A stretch of 9,448 nucleotides of DNA from Alphaproteobacteria bacterium (GTDB taxonomy: Bacteria; Pseudomonadota; Alphaproteobacteria; Sphingomonadales; Emcibacteraceae), in the NCBI GenBank assembly GCA_030432815.1, contig JAUILB010000090.1, positions 1 to 9,448 on the forward strand. The letters are read 5' to 3'. Positions within the stretch are counted from its first letter, which is position 1. Each line of letters opens with the position of its first letter. Positions 1 to 5,564 of the stretch are shown in pieces. The notes below the pieces were generated by a model, which did no database searches, was not told where the DNA came from, and saw nothing but the letters and a program-made list of their open reading frames with translations. A program made the position numbers and the translations under genes.

Positions 1-591
1 TTCGCCACCGTCGGCTTCAAGCCCCGCTAATATACCCGCTTTATCGGCGTCATTTTTATTCTGGCTCATTTTCCATTTGCCGGTAAGCTCGGCAATTTCA
101 ATTTCGAGCCCGATGATGCCTTTCATCTGACCACGGATATATTTATCCGGCGCATCGGTGACTTTCCACGGATCATCCCGACCCGCTTCATGGATATCTG
201 ATAAAGACCCGATTTGTGTGATCAGCCAGTCCGGATCATCAATTAATCGAAGCGCCCCGCGCACGTGCACCGTCGCGTAATTCCAGGTGGGCACCACTTT
301 GCCATGTTCGGCTTTAGATGCGTACCATGCGGGGCTGATATAATGATGGGGTCCCTGAAAAATCACCATGACGTTGGTATCCGGCCCAAAATTTTTCCAA
401 AGCGGGTTACCCTTGGCCATATGGGCGCGCAGGATGCCATTATCCCCCAATTCACGGTGCAGCACGAACGGAAGATGATTTGCTGAAATTTCTCCACCCT
501 CATGAGCGATTAATATCCCGAATGAATAGGCATCAATCAAATCATGTATGACACTTAGACGTTCTTCCTTAAATAACGGTGGTTGGAACAT
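1..591 (-). CDS. PaiB-like FMN-binding protein (transcriptional regulator family), 3' end cut by window edge
   Basis: The 197 visible codons match the PaiB family, which folds as a split-barrel FMN-binding protein and is annotated as a negative transcriptional regulator after Bacillus subtilis PaiB. Visible family motifs are ANHLPF (37-42), AHMAKGNPLW (57-66), FQGPHHYISPAWY (78-90), VPTWNYATVHVRG (100-112) and, near the end, KWKMSQNK (172-179) followed by AGILAGL. Family members are a little over 200 residues, so only a few residues are missing. The ATG is preceded by GGGAG with a 6-base gap. That Shine-Dalgarno begins immediately after the TAA stop of the upstream glycosyltransferase gene, and the intergenic gap is 11 bases, so this is probably the last known gene of a three-gene operon. 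The family name implies regulation, but no DNA-binding domain is evident; a flavin-dependent or FMN-sensing role is equally possible. Confidence 0.9.
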   Translation of the reverse strand, partial: MFQPPLFKEERLSVIHDLIDAYSFGILIAHEGGEISANHLPFVLHRELGDNGILRAHMAKGNPLWKNFGPDTNVMVIFQGPHHYISPAWYASKAEHGKVVPTWNYATVHVRGALRLIDDPDWLITQIGSLSDIHEAGRDDPWKVTDAPDKYIRGQMKGIIGLEIEIAELTGKWKMSQNKNDADKAGILAGLEADGGE

Positions 592-602
592 CAAAAACTC
601 CC

Positions 603-1172
603 TTAATTCAGATCTGCCGCACGGTCCACATCGCTAAGCATATCGGTGAAGTCAACGCGCTGCGAAAGTTTAATATTTTTCACTGTATCGGCAAGCGCAT
701 GTTCTGTCGACCAGCGAACACCTTCAAATGGTGCAATGCGGGCATGCCGTCGGCGCATACCCACCAACCAGTAACCGCCGTCACGGGCCGGGCCGAATAC
801 CGCATCATGGTTTCCCAATGCTTTGAACGCGCGTCTTATATGATTTTTTCGCACCCCCGGAATATCCCCGCCGATGAGGACAAGTGGCCCACTTCCAACA
901 CTATCAAAAACCCGCTGCATCCTTTGGCCCAGATCCCCGCCGCCCTGCGGAATGACCATCAAGCGCGGATCAAAAAAATCGCCGCGATAATCATCGGGCG
1001 TAACACAAATAATTGTTTTCCAGTTTCCGTGCCCCACCCGCCTGATCAATGATTTAACCGTGCGGCGAAAAAACTTCCACGCCTTAAGACGGCCAATATC
1101 CCGCGCCAGGCGGGTTTTGACACGGCCAAATCGTGGCTCCCTGACGAATATAACGAGTGTGTTTTTCTTCAT
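603..1172 (-). CDS. DUF2064 / TIGR04282-type glycosyltransferase (rSAM/selenodomain-associated type 1)
   Basis: This 189-residue soluble protein has the GT-A-like nucleotidyltransferase fold signature of the DUF2064 family. Visible motifs are FGRVKTRLA (15-23, the usual P-G-x-VKTRL nucleotide-binding loop), QGGGDLGQRM (76-85), LIGGDIPGV (99-107, equivalent to the G-S/T-D-x-P metal site), GPARDGGYWLVG (127-138), FEGVRWST (149-156) and the closing DVDRAADL (181-188). The length is slightly short for the family. The start ATG shares one base with the TGA of the upstream glycosyltransferase (TGATG), so translation is probably coupled. Members often pair with the TIGR04283 type, as here, and often sit near a radical SAM protein, which is not in this window. 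The substrate is unknown; sugar transfer or sugar-nucleotide formation is inferred from the fold only. Confidence 0.88.
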   Translation of the reverse strand: MKKNTLVIFVREPRFGRVKTRLARDIGRLKAWKFFRRTVKSLIRRVGHGNWKTIICVTPDDYRGDFFDPRLMVIPQGGGDLGQRMQRVFDSVGSGPLVLIGGDIPGVRKNHIRRAFKALGNHDAVFGPARDGGYWLVGMRRRHARIAPFEGVRWSTEHALADTVKNIKLSQRVDFTDMLSDVDRAADLN

Positions 1173-1807
1173 CAGTAAATCTTCCTGATTGTTGCGGGGT
1201 CAACACCCAATTTATAAAGCAGAAGGCATAACCCGTTTCGCAACATGCGAAAGACATAGCCATATTTATTATATTTATCCGCAGACGTGATCAGCACATG
1301 GCGGCCTACTCGCATTCGCTTCCTGCCAATACGGCGGACAATATCCACATCTTCCATCAGTGGCATGTCATTATAACCACCAATTTCGTCATAGAGCGCG
1401 CGGGAAATAAAAAGCCCCTGATCCCCATAGGGAAGCGCGAAGGCCCAACATCGGAACCGAACCCAATATTCAAGAAACCTTGGGAAAAAGCCATCATCAT
1501 CAAAACGAAGACGAAACGAAAACGCCTTATCAGGGTGGTAGGTCATATGATCCGTTAGCGCCTGCACCCATCCTTCAGTAAGTATGCTGTCTGAATGTAG
1601 AAACAAAAGCCAGTCCCCCTTGGCAAACTGCGCACCGGATTTAAGCTGTAATCCACGGCCGGGATTGGTGTTCACCACCATGCGGTCTTTGAATGAATAG
1701 GTTTCAATGCCACCATTGACAATAATCACGTCATCCGGCAACACATCCAAAAGGCGTTCCAGCCGTTCATCCATTATCAATGTGGGTATAATGACCGTGA
1801 TGCTCAT
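1172..1807 (-). CDS. GT2-family glycosyltransferase, TIGR04283 type (rSAM/selenodomain-associated type 2)
   Basis: A 211-residue GT-A glycosyltransferase. It begins SITVIIPTL (2-10), carries the acceptor/metal region LLFLHSDS (67-74, the H-x-D form of the DXD motif), and then GDQGLFISRALYDEIGGYND (128-147) followed by PLMEDVDIVRRI (149-160), all characteristic of the TIGR04283 group. Two positions are odd. The usual N-E after the first strand is replaced by IMDE, and the usual V-D-G-G nucleotide-binding loop reads IVNGGI (29-34), so a conserved aspartate is asparagine. There is no signal peptide; a hydrophobic stretch near 190-200 may be membrane-associated. It is the first gene of the leftward operon with the DUF2064 protein and PaiB. 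Its ATG lies 21 bases from the divergent rnhB ATG, with a weak AAAGAG ribosome site. Relatives occur in arsenosugar loci, but nothing here supports that role specifically. Confidence 0.85.
   Translation of the reverse strand: MSITVIIPTLIMDERLERLLDVLPDDVIIVNGGIETYSFKDRMVVNTNPGRGLQLKSGAQFAKGDWLLFLHSDSILTEGWVQALTDHMTYHPDKAFSFRLRFDDDGFFPRFLEYWVRFRCWAFALPYGDQGLFISRALYDEIGGYNDMPLMEDVDIVRRIGRKRMRVGRHVLITSADKYNKYGYVFRMLRNGLCLLLYKLGVDPATIRKIY
1764..1792 (+). promoter_or_regulatory. Candidate rnhB promoter inside the divergent glycosyltransferase gene
   Basis: A perfect TATAAT -10 hexamer lies at 1787-1792. At 17-bp spacing the -35 position (1764-1769) reads CGTTCA, a poor match, so activity would rest on the -10 or on an activator. 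Transcription would begin near 1799 and give a leader of about 30 bases before the rnhB ATG. The gap between the two divergent start codons is too short to hold a promoter, which makes this site a reasonable candidate. Confidence 0.35.
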
Positions 1808-1828
1808 ATTATCTCTTTAAATTATCAG

Positions 1829-2488
1829 ATGAACGACTATAGTCAAAATATGACAAAGGAAAAGCCCAAACCCACCTATGAAATTGAAGAAAGTGTTGGT
1901 GCACCACATAAAATCGTCTGCGGGGTGGATGAAGTGGGGCGTGGCCCTCTAGCCGGGCCGGTTATTGCGGCGGCTGTGATCCTGAACCCGGCACTTATTC
2001 CTTACGACTTAAACGATTCAAAAAAGTTGAGTGCCAAAAAACGCGAATATTTAAATGAACAGATTTTAGCCTGTGCCGAATGCGCATATGGCGAAGCAAG
2101 CCTGGAAGAAATTGATGAACTTAATATACTTCATGCAAGTATGCTGGCGATGCAGCGCGCGGTTAAAAATTTACCCCGAAAAGTAGATCATATTCTGGTG
2201 GATGGAAACCGCCTTCCCAATTTCGAAGCACCCGCCACAACGATCATAAAAGGGGATCAAAAATCGGTTTCCATCGCTGCAGCATCGATAATTGCAAAAA
2301 TAAAACGCGATTTTTTAATGAAAAAATTGGCAAAAATTCACCCGGAATATGGCTGGGAACGAAATTCCGGATATGGTACCCGCGAACATATGGAAGCACT
2401 AAATCTTGTGGGTCCGAGTCGTTTTCATCGAAAGTCATTTGCACCAATCCGTGACCTAATGACTCAACAAAATACTATAAGCAGTTGA
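1829..2488 (+). CDS. rnhB: Ribonuclease HII
   Basis: RNase HII cleaves RNA in RNA-DNA hybrids and nicks at single ribonucleotides misincorporated in DNA, starting ribonucleotide excision repair in the cytoplasm. All four catalytic acidic residues are present: D34 and E35 in GVDEVGRGPLAGP, D125 in HILVDGN and D143 in KGDQKSVSIAAASIIAK. The 18-residue gap between the last two equals that in E. coli RNase HII (D108/D126). The substrate-recognition end GYGTREH, then GPSRFHRKSFAP, is intact. At 219 residues it is slightly longer than usual because of an N-terminal extension of about 25 residues. The start is uncertain: the ATG at 1829 and the in-frame ATG at 1850 both lack a good Shine-Dalgarno. 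rnhB directly before ccrM is an arrangement seen in other Alphaproteobacteria; the gap here is 42 bases. Confidence 0.96.
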   Translation: MNDYSQNMTKEKPKPTYEIEESVGAPHKIVCGVDEVGRGPLAGPVIAAAVILNPALIPYDLNDSKKLSAKKREYLNEQILACAECAYGEASLEEIDELNILHASMLAMQRAVKNLPRKVDHILVDGNRLPNFEAPATTIIKGDQKSVSIAAASIIAKIKRDFLMKKLAKIHPEYGWERNSGYGTREHMEALNLVGPSRFHRKSFAPIRDLMTQQNTISS

Positions 2489-2537
2489 TTCCATGCAAAA
2501 AAATGCTTGACGAGATTCTGCAAATGATTCATGATTC
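2416..2537. promoter_or_regulatory. Cluster of six GANTC methylation sites across the rnhB end and ccrM start
   Basis: GANTC, the palindromic target of CcrM, occurs at 2416-2420 (GAGTC), 2461-2465 (GACTC), 2487-2491, 2514-2518, 2526-2530 and 2533-2537 (all GATTC). Six sites in 122 bases compares with roughly one per 256 bases expected by chance. A candidate -35, TTGACG, lies at 2507-2512, with CATGAT at the -10 position (2530-2535, 17-bp spacer), so the last three sites would lie between or on the promoter elements. In Caulobacter the ccrM promoter region carries GANTC sites whose methylation lowers expression. The same feedback is inferred here, not shown. No CtrA-like TTAA-N7-TTAA box was seen in 2461-2530. 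Confidence 0.6.
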
Positions 2538-3697
2538 CGGTCATGACACAAAAAACAAACATAAAAACAAAAAAGGTTACGACTGGCCAGATGGGCAAAC
2601 AGCCACGTTCAGAACCTGCTTTGAAATCGCTTCCAAAGGATAAAATCCTGAAAGGCGATTGTATCGAGCTTATGAATAGCTTGCCTGAAAAATCTGTTGA
2701 TGTGATTTTCGCTGATCCCCCCTACAACATGCAACTAAAAGGCGAACTTCATCGCCCGGACAATTCACATGTTGATGCGGTCAATGACAGCTGGGATCAG
2801 TTTTCCGGATTTGATGCTTACGATCAATTTACCCGTGACTGGCTGACGGCGGCACGTCGCGTGCTCAAGGATACGGGCACCATATGGGTTATTGGCAGCT
2901 ATCATAATATATACCGTGTAGGTTCGATTATTCAGGATATCGGTTTCTGGGTCCTTAATGATATTATCTGGCGCAAAACCAATCCGATGCCTAATTTCCG
3001 TGGCACACGTTTTACCAATGCCCATGAAACGCTGCTCTGGTGTAATAAGGGCGAAGGGTTTAATAAATACACCTTCAACTATGAAGCCATGAAAGCCTTT
3101 AACGATGATGTACAGATGCGTTCCGACTGGCTGCTACCCATATGTTCAGGTAAGGAACGGCTGAAAGTAAACGGCCATAAGGGCCACAGTACACAAAAAC
3201 CCGAAGCACTTCTTTATCGTGTGCTTTTAAGTTCTACAAATAAGGGAGATGTGGTGCTTGATCCTTTCTTTGGCAGTGGCACAACGGGCGCCGTTGCAAA
3301 AAAACTTGGCCGTCATTTCATCGGCCTTGAGCGTGAAGAAAAATATATCAAGCTTGCCACCGCACGCATTAAGGATGTTGAACCGCTAAAAGATGATGAA
3401 ATGGAAATCACACCTGCCAAAAGGTCACTGCCACGCGTCGCATTCGGCACACTGATTGAAAATGGCATGATCAAGCCGGGCACCATTTTATTCGGTCCAG
3501 GAAAGCGTCATGCCGCCAAGGTTCGCGCCGATGGCACACTGATTTCAGCCGATAGCAAGGGATCAATCCATCAGGTTGGCGCAAAACTGCAAAATGCACC
3601 AAGCTGCAATGGCTGGACCTACTGGCATATGGAAATGAATGACAATCTGGTTTCGATCGATGTGCTTCGCGCACAGATCAGGGCCCAAATGAATTAA
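2531..3697 (+). CDS. ccrM: CcrM-type DNA adenine-N6 methyltransferase (GANTC specificity)
   Basis: This solitary methyltransferase transfers a methyl group from S-adenosylmethionine to adenine in GANTC, marking the replication state of alphaproteobacterial DNA. The catalytic motif DPPY is at 62-65 (in IFADPPYNMQLKGELHRPDN) and precedes the AdoMet motif DPFFGSGTTGA (244-254), the beta-class order. TQKPEALLYR (221-230) is also conserved. Residues from about 302 form the C-terminal RAMA domain used in DNA recognition, including GSIHQVGA (344-351), CNGWTYWH (359-366) and the terminal IDVLRAQIRAQMN. No restriction gene is adjacent. It has 388 residues against about 358 in Caulobacter; the excess is a basic, Lys/Thr-rich N-terminal tail before KGDCIELMN. 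The start is uncertain: ATGs at 2531, 2543 and 2591 are in frame, none has a good ribosome site, and the candidate promoter would favour 2543 or later. An intrinsic terminator follows. Confidence 0.95.
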   Translation: MIPVMTQKTNIKTKKVTTGQMGKQPRSEPALKSLPKDKILKGDCIELMNSLPEKSVDVIFADPPYNMQLKGELHRPDNSHVDAVNDSWDQFSGFDAYDQFTRDWLTAARRVLKDTGTIWVIGSYHNIYRVGSIIQDIGFWVLNDIIWRKTNPMPNFRGTRFTNAHETLLWCNKGEGFNKYTFNYEAMKAFNDDVQMRSDWLLPICSGKERLKVNGHKGHSTQKPEALLYRVLLSSTNKGDVVLDPFFGSGTTGAVAKKLGRHFIGLEREEKYIKLATARIKDVEPLKDDEMEITPAKRSLPRVAFGTLIENGMIKPGTILFGPGKRHAAKVRADGTLISADSKGSIHQVGAKLQNAPSCNGWTYWHMEMNDNLVSIDVLRAQIRAQMN

Positions 3698-3735
3698 AGA
3701 GTTTTAGTAGAGGAATAATAATAAAAAAATACCCG

Positions 3736-3756
3736 TATTATCTTCCCCGGATAATA
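3736..3756 (+). repeat. Small AT-rich hairpin after ccrM
   Basis: TATTATC (3736-3742) and GATAATA (3750-3756) are perfect inverted arms around a 7-base loop TTCCCCG. It lies between the ccrM stop codon and the strong terminator. The stem is AT-only apart from one pair and no T-run follows, so it is unlikely to terminate by itself. It could protect the transcript 3' end or be chance. Confidence 0.35.
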
Positions 3757-3781
3757 TAAACTGTTTACCTTCTCCGGTGAG

Positions 3782-3820
3782 TAACCCGCTAAGCGCCCAA
3801 CTTAGCGGGTTAATTGTTTG
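3782..3820 (+). terminator. Rho-independent terminator of the rnhB-ccrM unit
   Basis: A perfect 12-bp stem, TAACCCGCTAAG (3782-3793) paired with CTTAGCGGGTTA (3801-3812), encloses a 7-base loop CGCCCAA and is followed by the T-rich run ATTGTTTG. The reverse strand lacks a T-run after the stem, so it acts in the plus direction. It separates ccrM from the transporter gene, which must then have its own promoter. Confidence 0.85.
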
Positions 3821-3837
3821 TACTTAAAAAAACAAAT

Positions 3838-3871
3838 ATTGCATTGCAATAAACCATACGGGCCCTATAGT
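3838..3871 (+). promoter_or_regulatory. Candidate sulP-type transporter promoter with a palindrome over the -35
   Basis: TTGCAA (3844-3849) and TATAGT (3866-3871) form sigma70-like -35 and -10 elements with a 16-bp spacer, between the ccrM terminator and the transporter ATG. The -35 lies within a perfect 13-base palindrome, ATTGCA-T-TGCAAT (3838-3850), which could be a short operator. The predicted start near 3878 leaves a leader of about 30 bases. Confidence 0.45.
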
Positions 3872-3897
3872 GCGCCGCTTAGCTAACTCCAGACATC

Positions 3898-3902
3898 AAG
3901 GA
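3898..3902 (+). promoter_or_regulatory. Shine-Dalgarno that fixes the transporter start
   Basis: AAGGA ends 6 bases before the ATG at 3909. The open frame extends back to a GTG at 3870, but that codon lies on the candidate -10 element and has no ribosome site, so 3909 is preferred. Confidence 0.75.
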
Positions 3903-3908
3903 ATTACG

Positions 3909-5480
3909 ATGCAAACGGCCCCTGACCTTCCGATCATTGAACCAAAATCAACCGGTATTATAAGTCAGTATAGGATCGAGATATTATCGGGCTTAACGGT
4001 TGCACTGGCCCTTGTTCCCGAAGCTGTTGCCTTTTCTTTCGTTGCTGGAGTTCACCCGCTTGTAGGACTTTATGCCGCTTTTATTGTTGGACTTATTACC
4101 GCTGTATTTGGTGGTCGGCCGGGTATGATATCCGGCGCAACGGGTGCGCTCGCGGTTGTAATGGTCGCCCTTGTCGCTACGCATGGCGTCCAGTATCTGT
4201 TCGCTACGGTAATCCTGATGGGGATAATACAGCTCCTCGCAGGTGTTTTCAAACTCGGTAAATTTATTCGTATGGTGCCGCATCCCGTCATGCTTGGGTT
4301 TGTAAATGGGCTGGCAATTGTTATTTTCCTCGCACAGCTCAGTCAATTTAAAGTGACAAATGCACTCGGCGAGCAAACCTGGATGAATGGTTTACCGCTT
4401 TATATGACTTTAGGTCTGGTGGTTCTTACAATGGTAATTATATGGGGAGCGCCAAAGCTTATTCGCAGCATACCTGCCCCGCTTATGGGAATTGCCATTG
4501 TGTCCATACTGGTTATTGCGTTGAACCTTGATGTGCCAAGAGTTGGAGACCTAGCCTCAATCCAGGGCGGGCTTCCCACATTTGCGATACCCAGCATTCC
4601 TTACACTCTTGAAACTCTAATGATCATCCTGCCATATGCCTTCATCCTTGCTGCTATTGGTCTGATCGAAAGTCTTCTTACCCTCAATCTTGTTGCTGAA
4701 ATGACGGAAACACACGGTGGTGCCAGTCGTGAATGTGCGGCACAAGGGGCTGCTAATCTGGTAACAGGGTTCTTTGGCGGCATGGGCGGTTGTGCGATGA
4801 TCGGCCAAAGCATGATAAACGTTAAATCCGGTGGCCGTACGCGTATCTCTGGTATTTTTGCTGCCCTGTTTCTACTTTGCTTTATTCTGTGGGCGTCTGG
4901 GTTAATTGAGCAAATTCCTGTAGCAGCTCTGGTCGGTGTTATGTTTATGGTCGTGCTTGGTACCTTCGCCTGGTCAAGCCTCACCATTCTCCACCGTGTC
5001 CCGAGCCATGATGCATTCGTTATTATCCTTGTTACTATCGTTACCGTTTATAGTGACCTTGCTGTCGCGGTCGTGGTTGGCGTCATTGTTTCGGCACTCG
5101 TGTTCGCATGGCGATCATCTAAACGCGTTTCTGTGAACACAGAAATGAACAAAGATGGGCAAAAAACGTATCACATCAGCGGACCATTATTTTTCGGCAG
5201 CACCGCCAATTTTCAGGATATGTTTAGCCCAAAAAACGACCCTGCTGATGTGGTGGTCGATTTTCAGAAATCGAGAGTATGGGATCATTCTGGTTTACAG
5301 GCAATTGAAGCACTTACAGAACGATATAGTCGCCGAAATAAGACAATCCATCTGCGCCACTTAAGTCCGGATTGCAAGGCACTTCTTCATAAAGCAGGAA
5401 GCATGGTCGAACAAATGCCTGACGAAGATCCAGACTATGGTGTCGCGGTTGATTATGATGACTACGGATCAGAAAATTAG
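3909..5480 (+). CDS. SulP/SLC26-family inorganic anion transporter with STAS domain
   Basis: A 523-residue inner-membrane transporter. Residues about 20-405 form the hydrophobic SulP core, opening with ILSGLTVALALVPEAVAFSF (25-44), then GVHPLVGLYAAF (47-58), GATGALAVV (76-84), the GLIESLLTLNLV stretch (251-262) and GASRECAAQGAANLVTGFFGG (271-291). A cytoplasmic STAS domain spans about 418-505, with the characteristic VWDHSGLQAIEAL loop-helix (457-469). The C-terminal tail is very acidic (EDPDYGVAVDYDDYG). SulP proteins carry sulfate, bicarbonate or dicarboxylates, often with Na+ or H+, and the substrate cannot be read from sequence. There is no carbonic anhydrase, cysteine biosynthesis or sulfate assimilation gene beside it to decide the matter. 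It is a single-gene unit, bounded by the ccrM terminator on the left and by a convergent histidine kinase gene on the right. Confidence 0.92.
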   Translation: MQTAPDLPIIEPKSTGIISQYRIEILSGLTVALALVPEAVAFSFVAGVHPLVGLYAAFIVGLITAVFGGRPGMISGATGALAVVMVALVATHGVQYLFATVILMGIIQLLAGVFKLGKFIRMVPHPVMLGFVNGLAIVIFLAQLSQFKVTNALGEQTWMNGLPLYMTLGLVVLTMVIIWGAPKLIRSIPAPLMGIAIVSILVIALNLDVPRVGDLASIQGGLPTFAIPSIPYTLETLMIILPYAFILAAIGLIESLLTLNLVAEMTETHGGASRECAAQGAANLVTGFFGGMGGCAMIGQSMINVKSGGRTRISGIFAALFLLCFILWASGLIEQIPVAALVGVMFMVVLGTFAWSSLTILHRVPSHDAFVIILVTIVTVYSDLAVAVVVGVIVSALVFAWRSSKRVSVNTEMNKDGQKTYHISGPLFFGSTANFQDMFSPKNDPADVVVDFQKSRVWDHSGLQAIEALTERYSRRNKTIHLRHLSPDCKALLHKAGSMVEQMPDEDPDYGVAVDYDDYGSEN

Positions 5481-5535
5481 ATCATTTTTTTAATTTTTCA
5501 AAAACATCATACCTGATCCGATGGGCTACCCGGAT
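5465..5535. repeat. Inverted repeats in the convergent gap after the SulP gene
   Basis: CGGATCAG (5465-5472, inside the last codons of the transporter gene) is the reverse complement of CTGATCCG (5513-5520), 40 bases downstream. The second arm overlaps a smaller hairpin, ATCCG (5516-5520) with CGGAT (5531-5535), and the two structures would exclude each other. A 7-base T-run (5485-5491) follows the transporter stop after only a weak 4-bp GATC stem. A weak or bidirectional terminator for the two convergent genes is possible but not convincing. Confidence 0.3.
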
Positions 5536-5564
5536 TCTGCAGGTGAATGAAATAGACTGACTTT

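Noticed and set aside
579..1052. A 157-codon plus-strand open frame
   Set aside because: It lies antisense to the DUF2064 gene, whose motifs are clearly conserved, and its translation shows no family features or ribosome site.
603..1807. Arsenosugar biosynthesis locus
   Set aside because: The TIGR04283 family occurs in such loci, but no ArsM methyltransferase or radical SAM ArsS gene is visible, so the label is not supported.
2531..3697. Restriction-modification system
   Set aside because: The methyltransferase has the solitary CcrM architecture with RAMA domain, and there is no restriction endonuclease gene on either side.
3870..3908. GTG-initiated N-terminal extension of the SulP transporter
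   Set aside because: The GTG sits on the candidate -10 element and lacks a ribosome site, while the ATG at 3909 has AAGGA at good spacing.
3993..4376. A 127-codon minus-strand open frame within the transporter gene
   Set aside because: It is antisense to the conserved SulP core, has a low-complexity, polar translation and no sign of independent coding.
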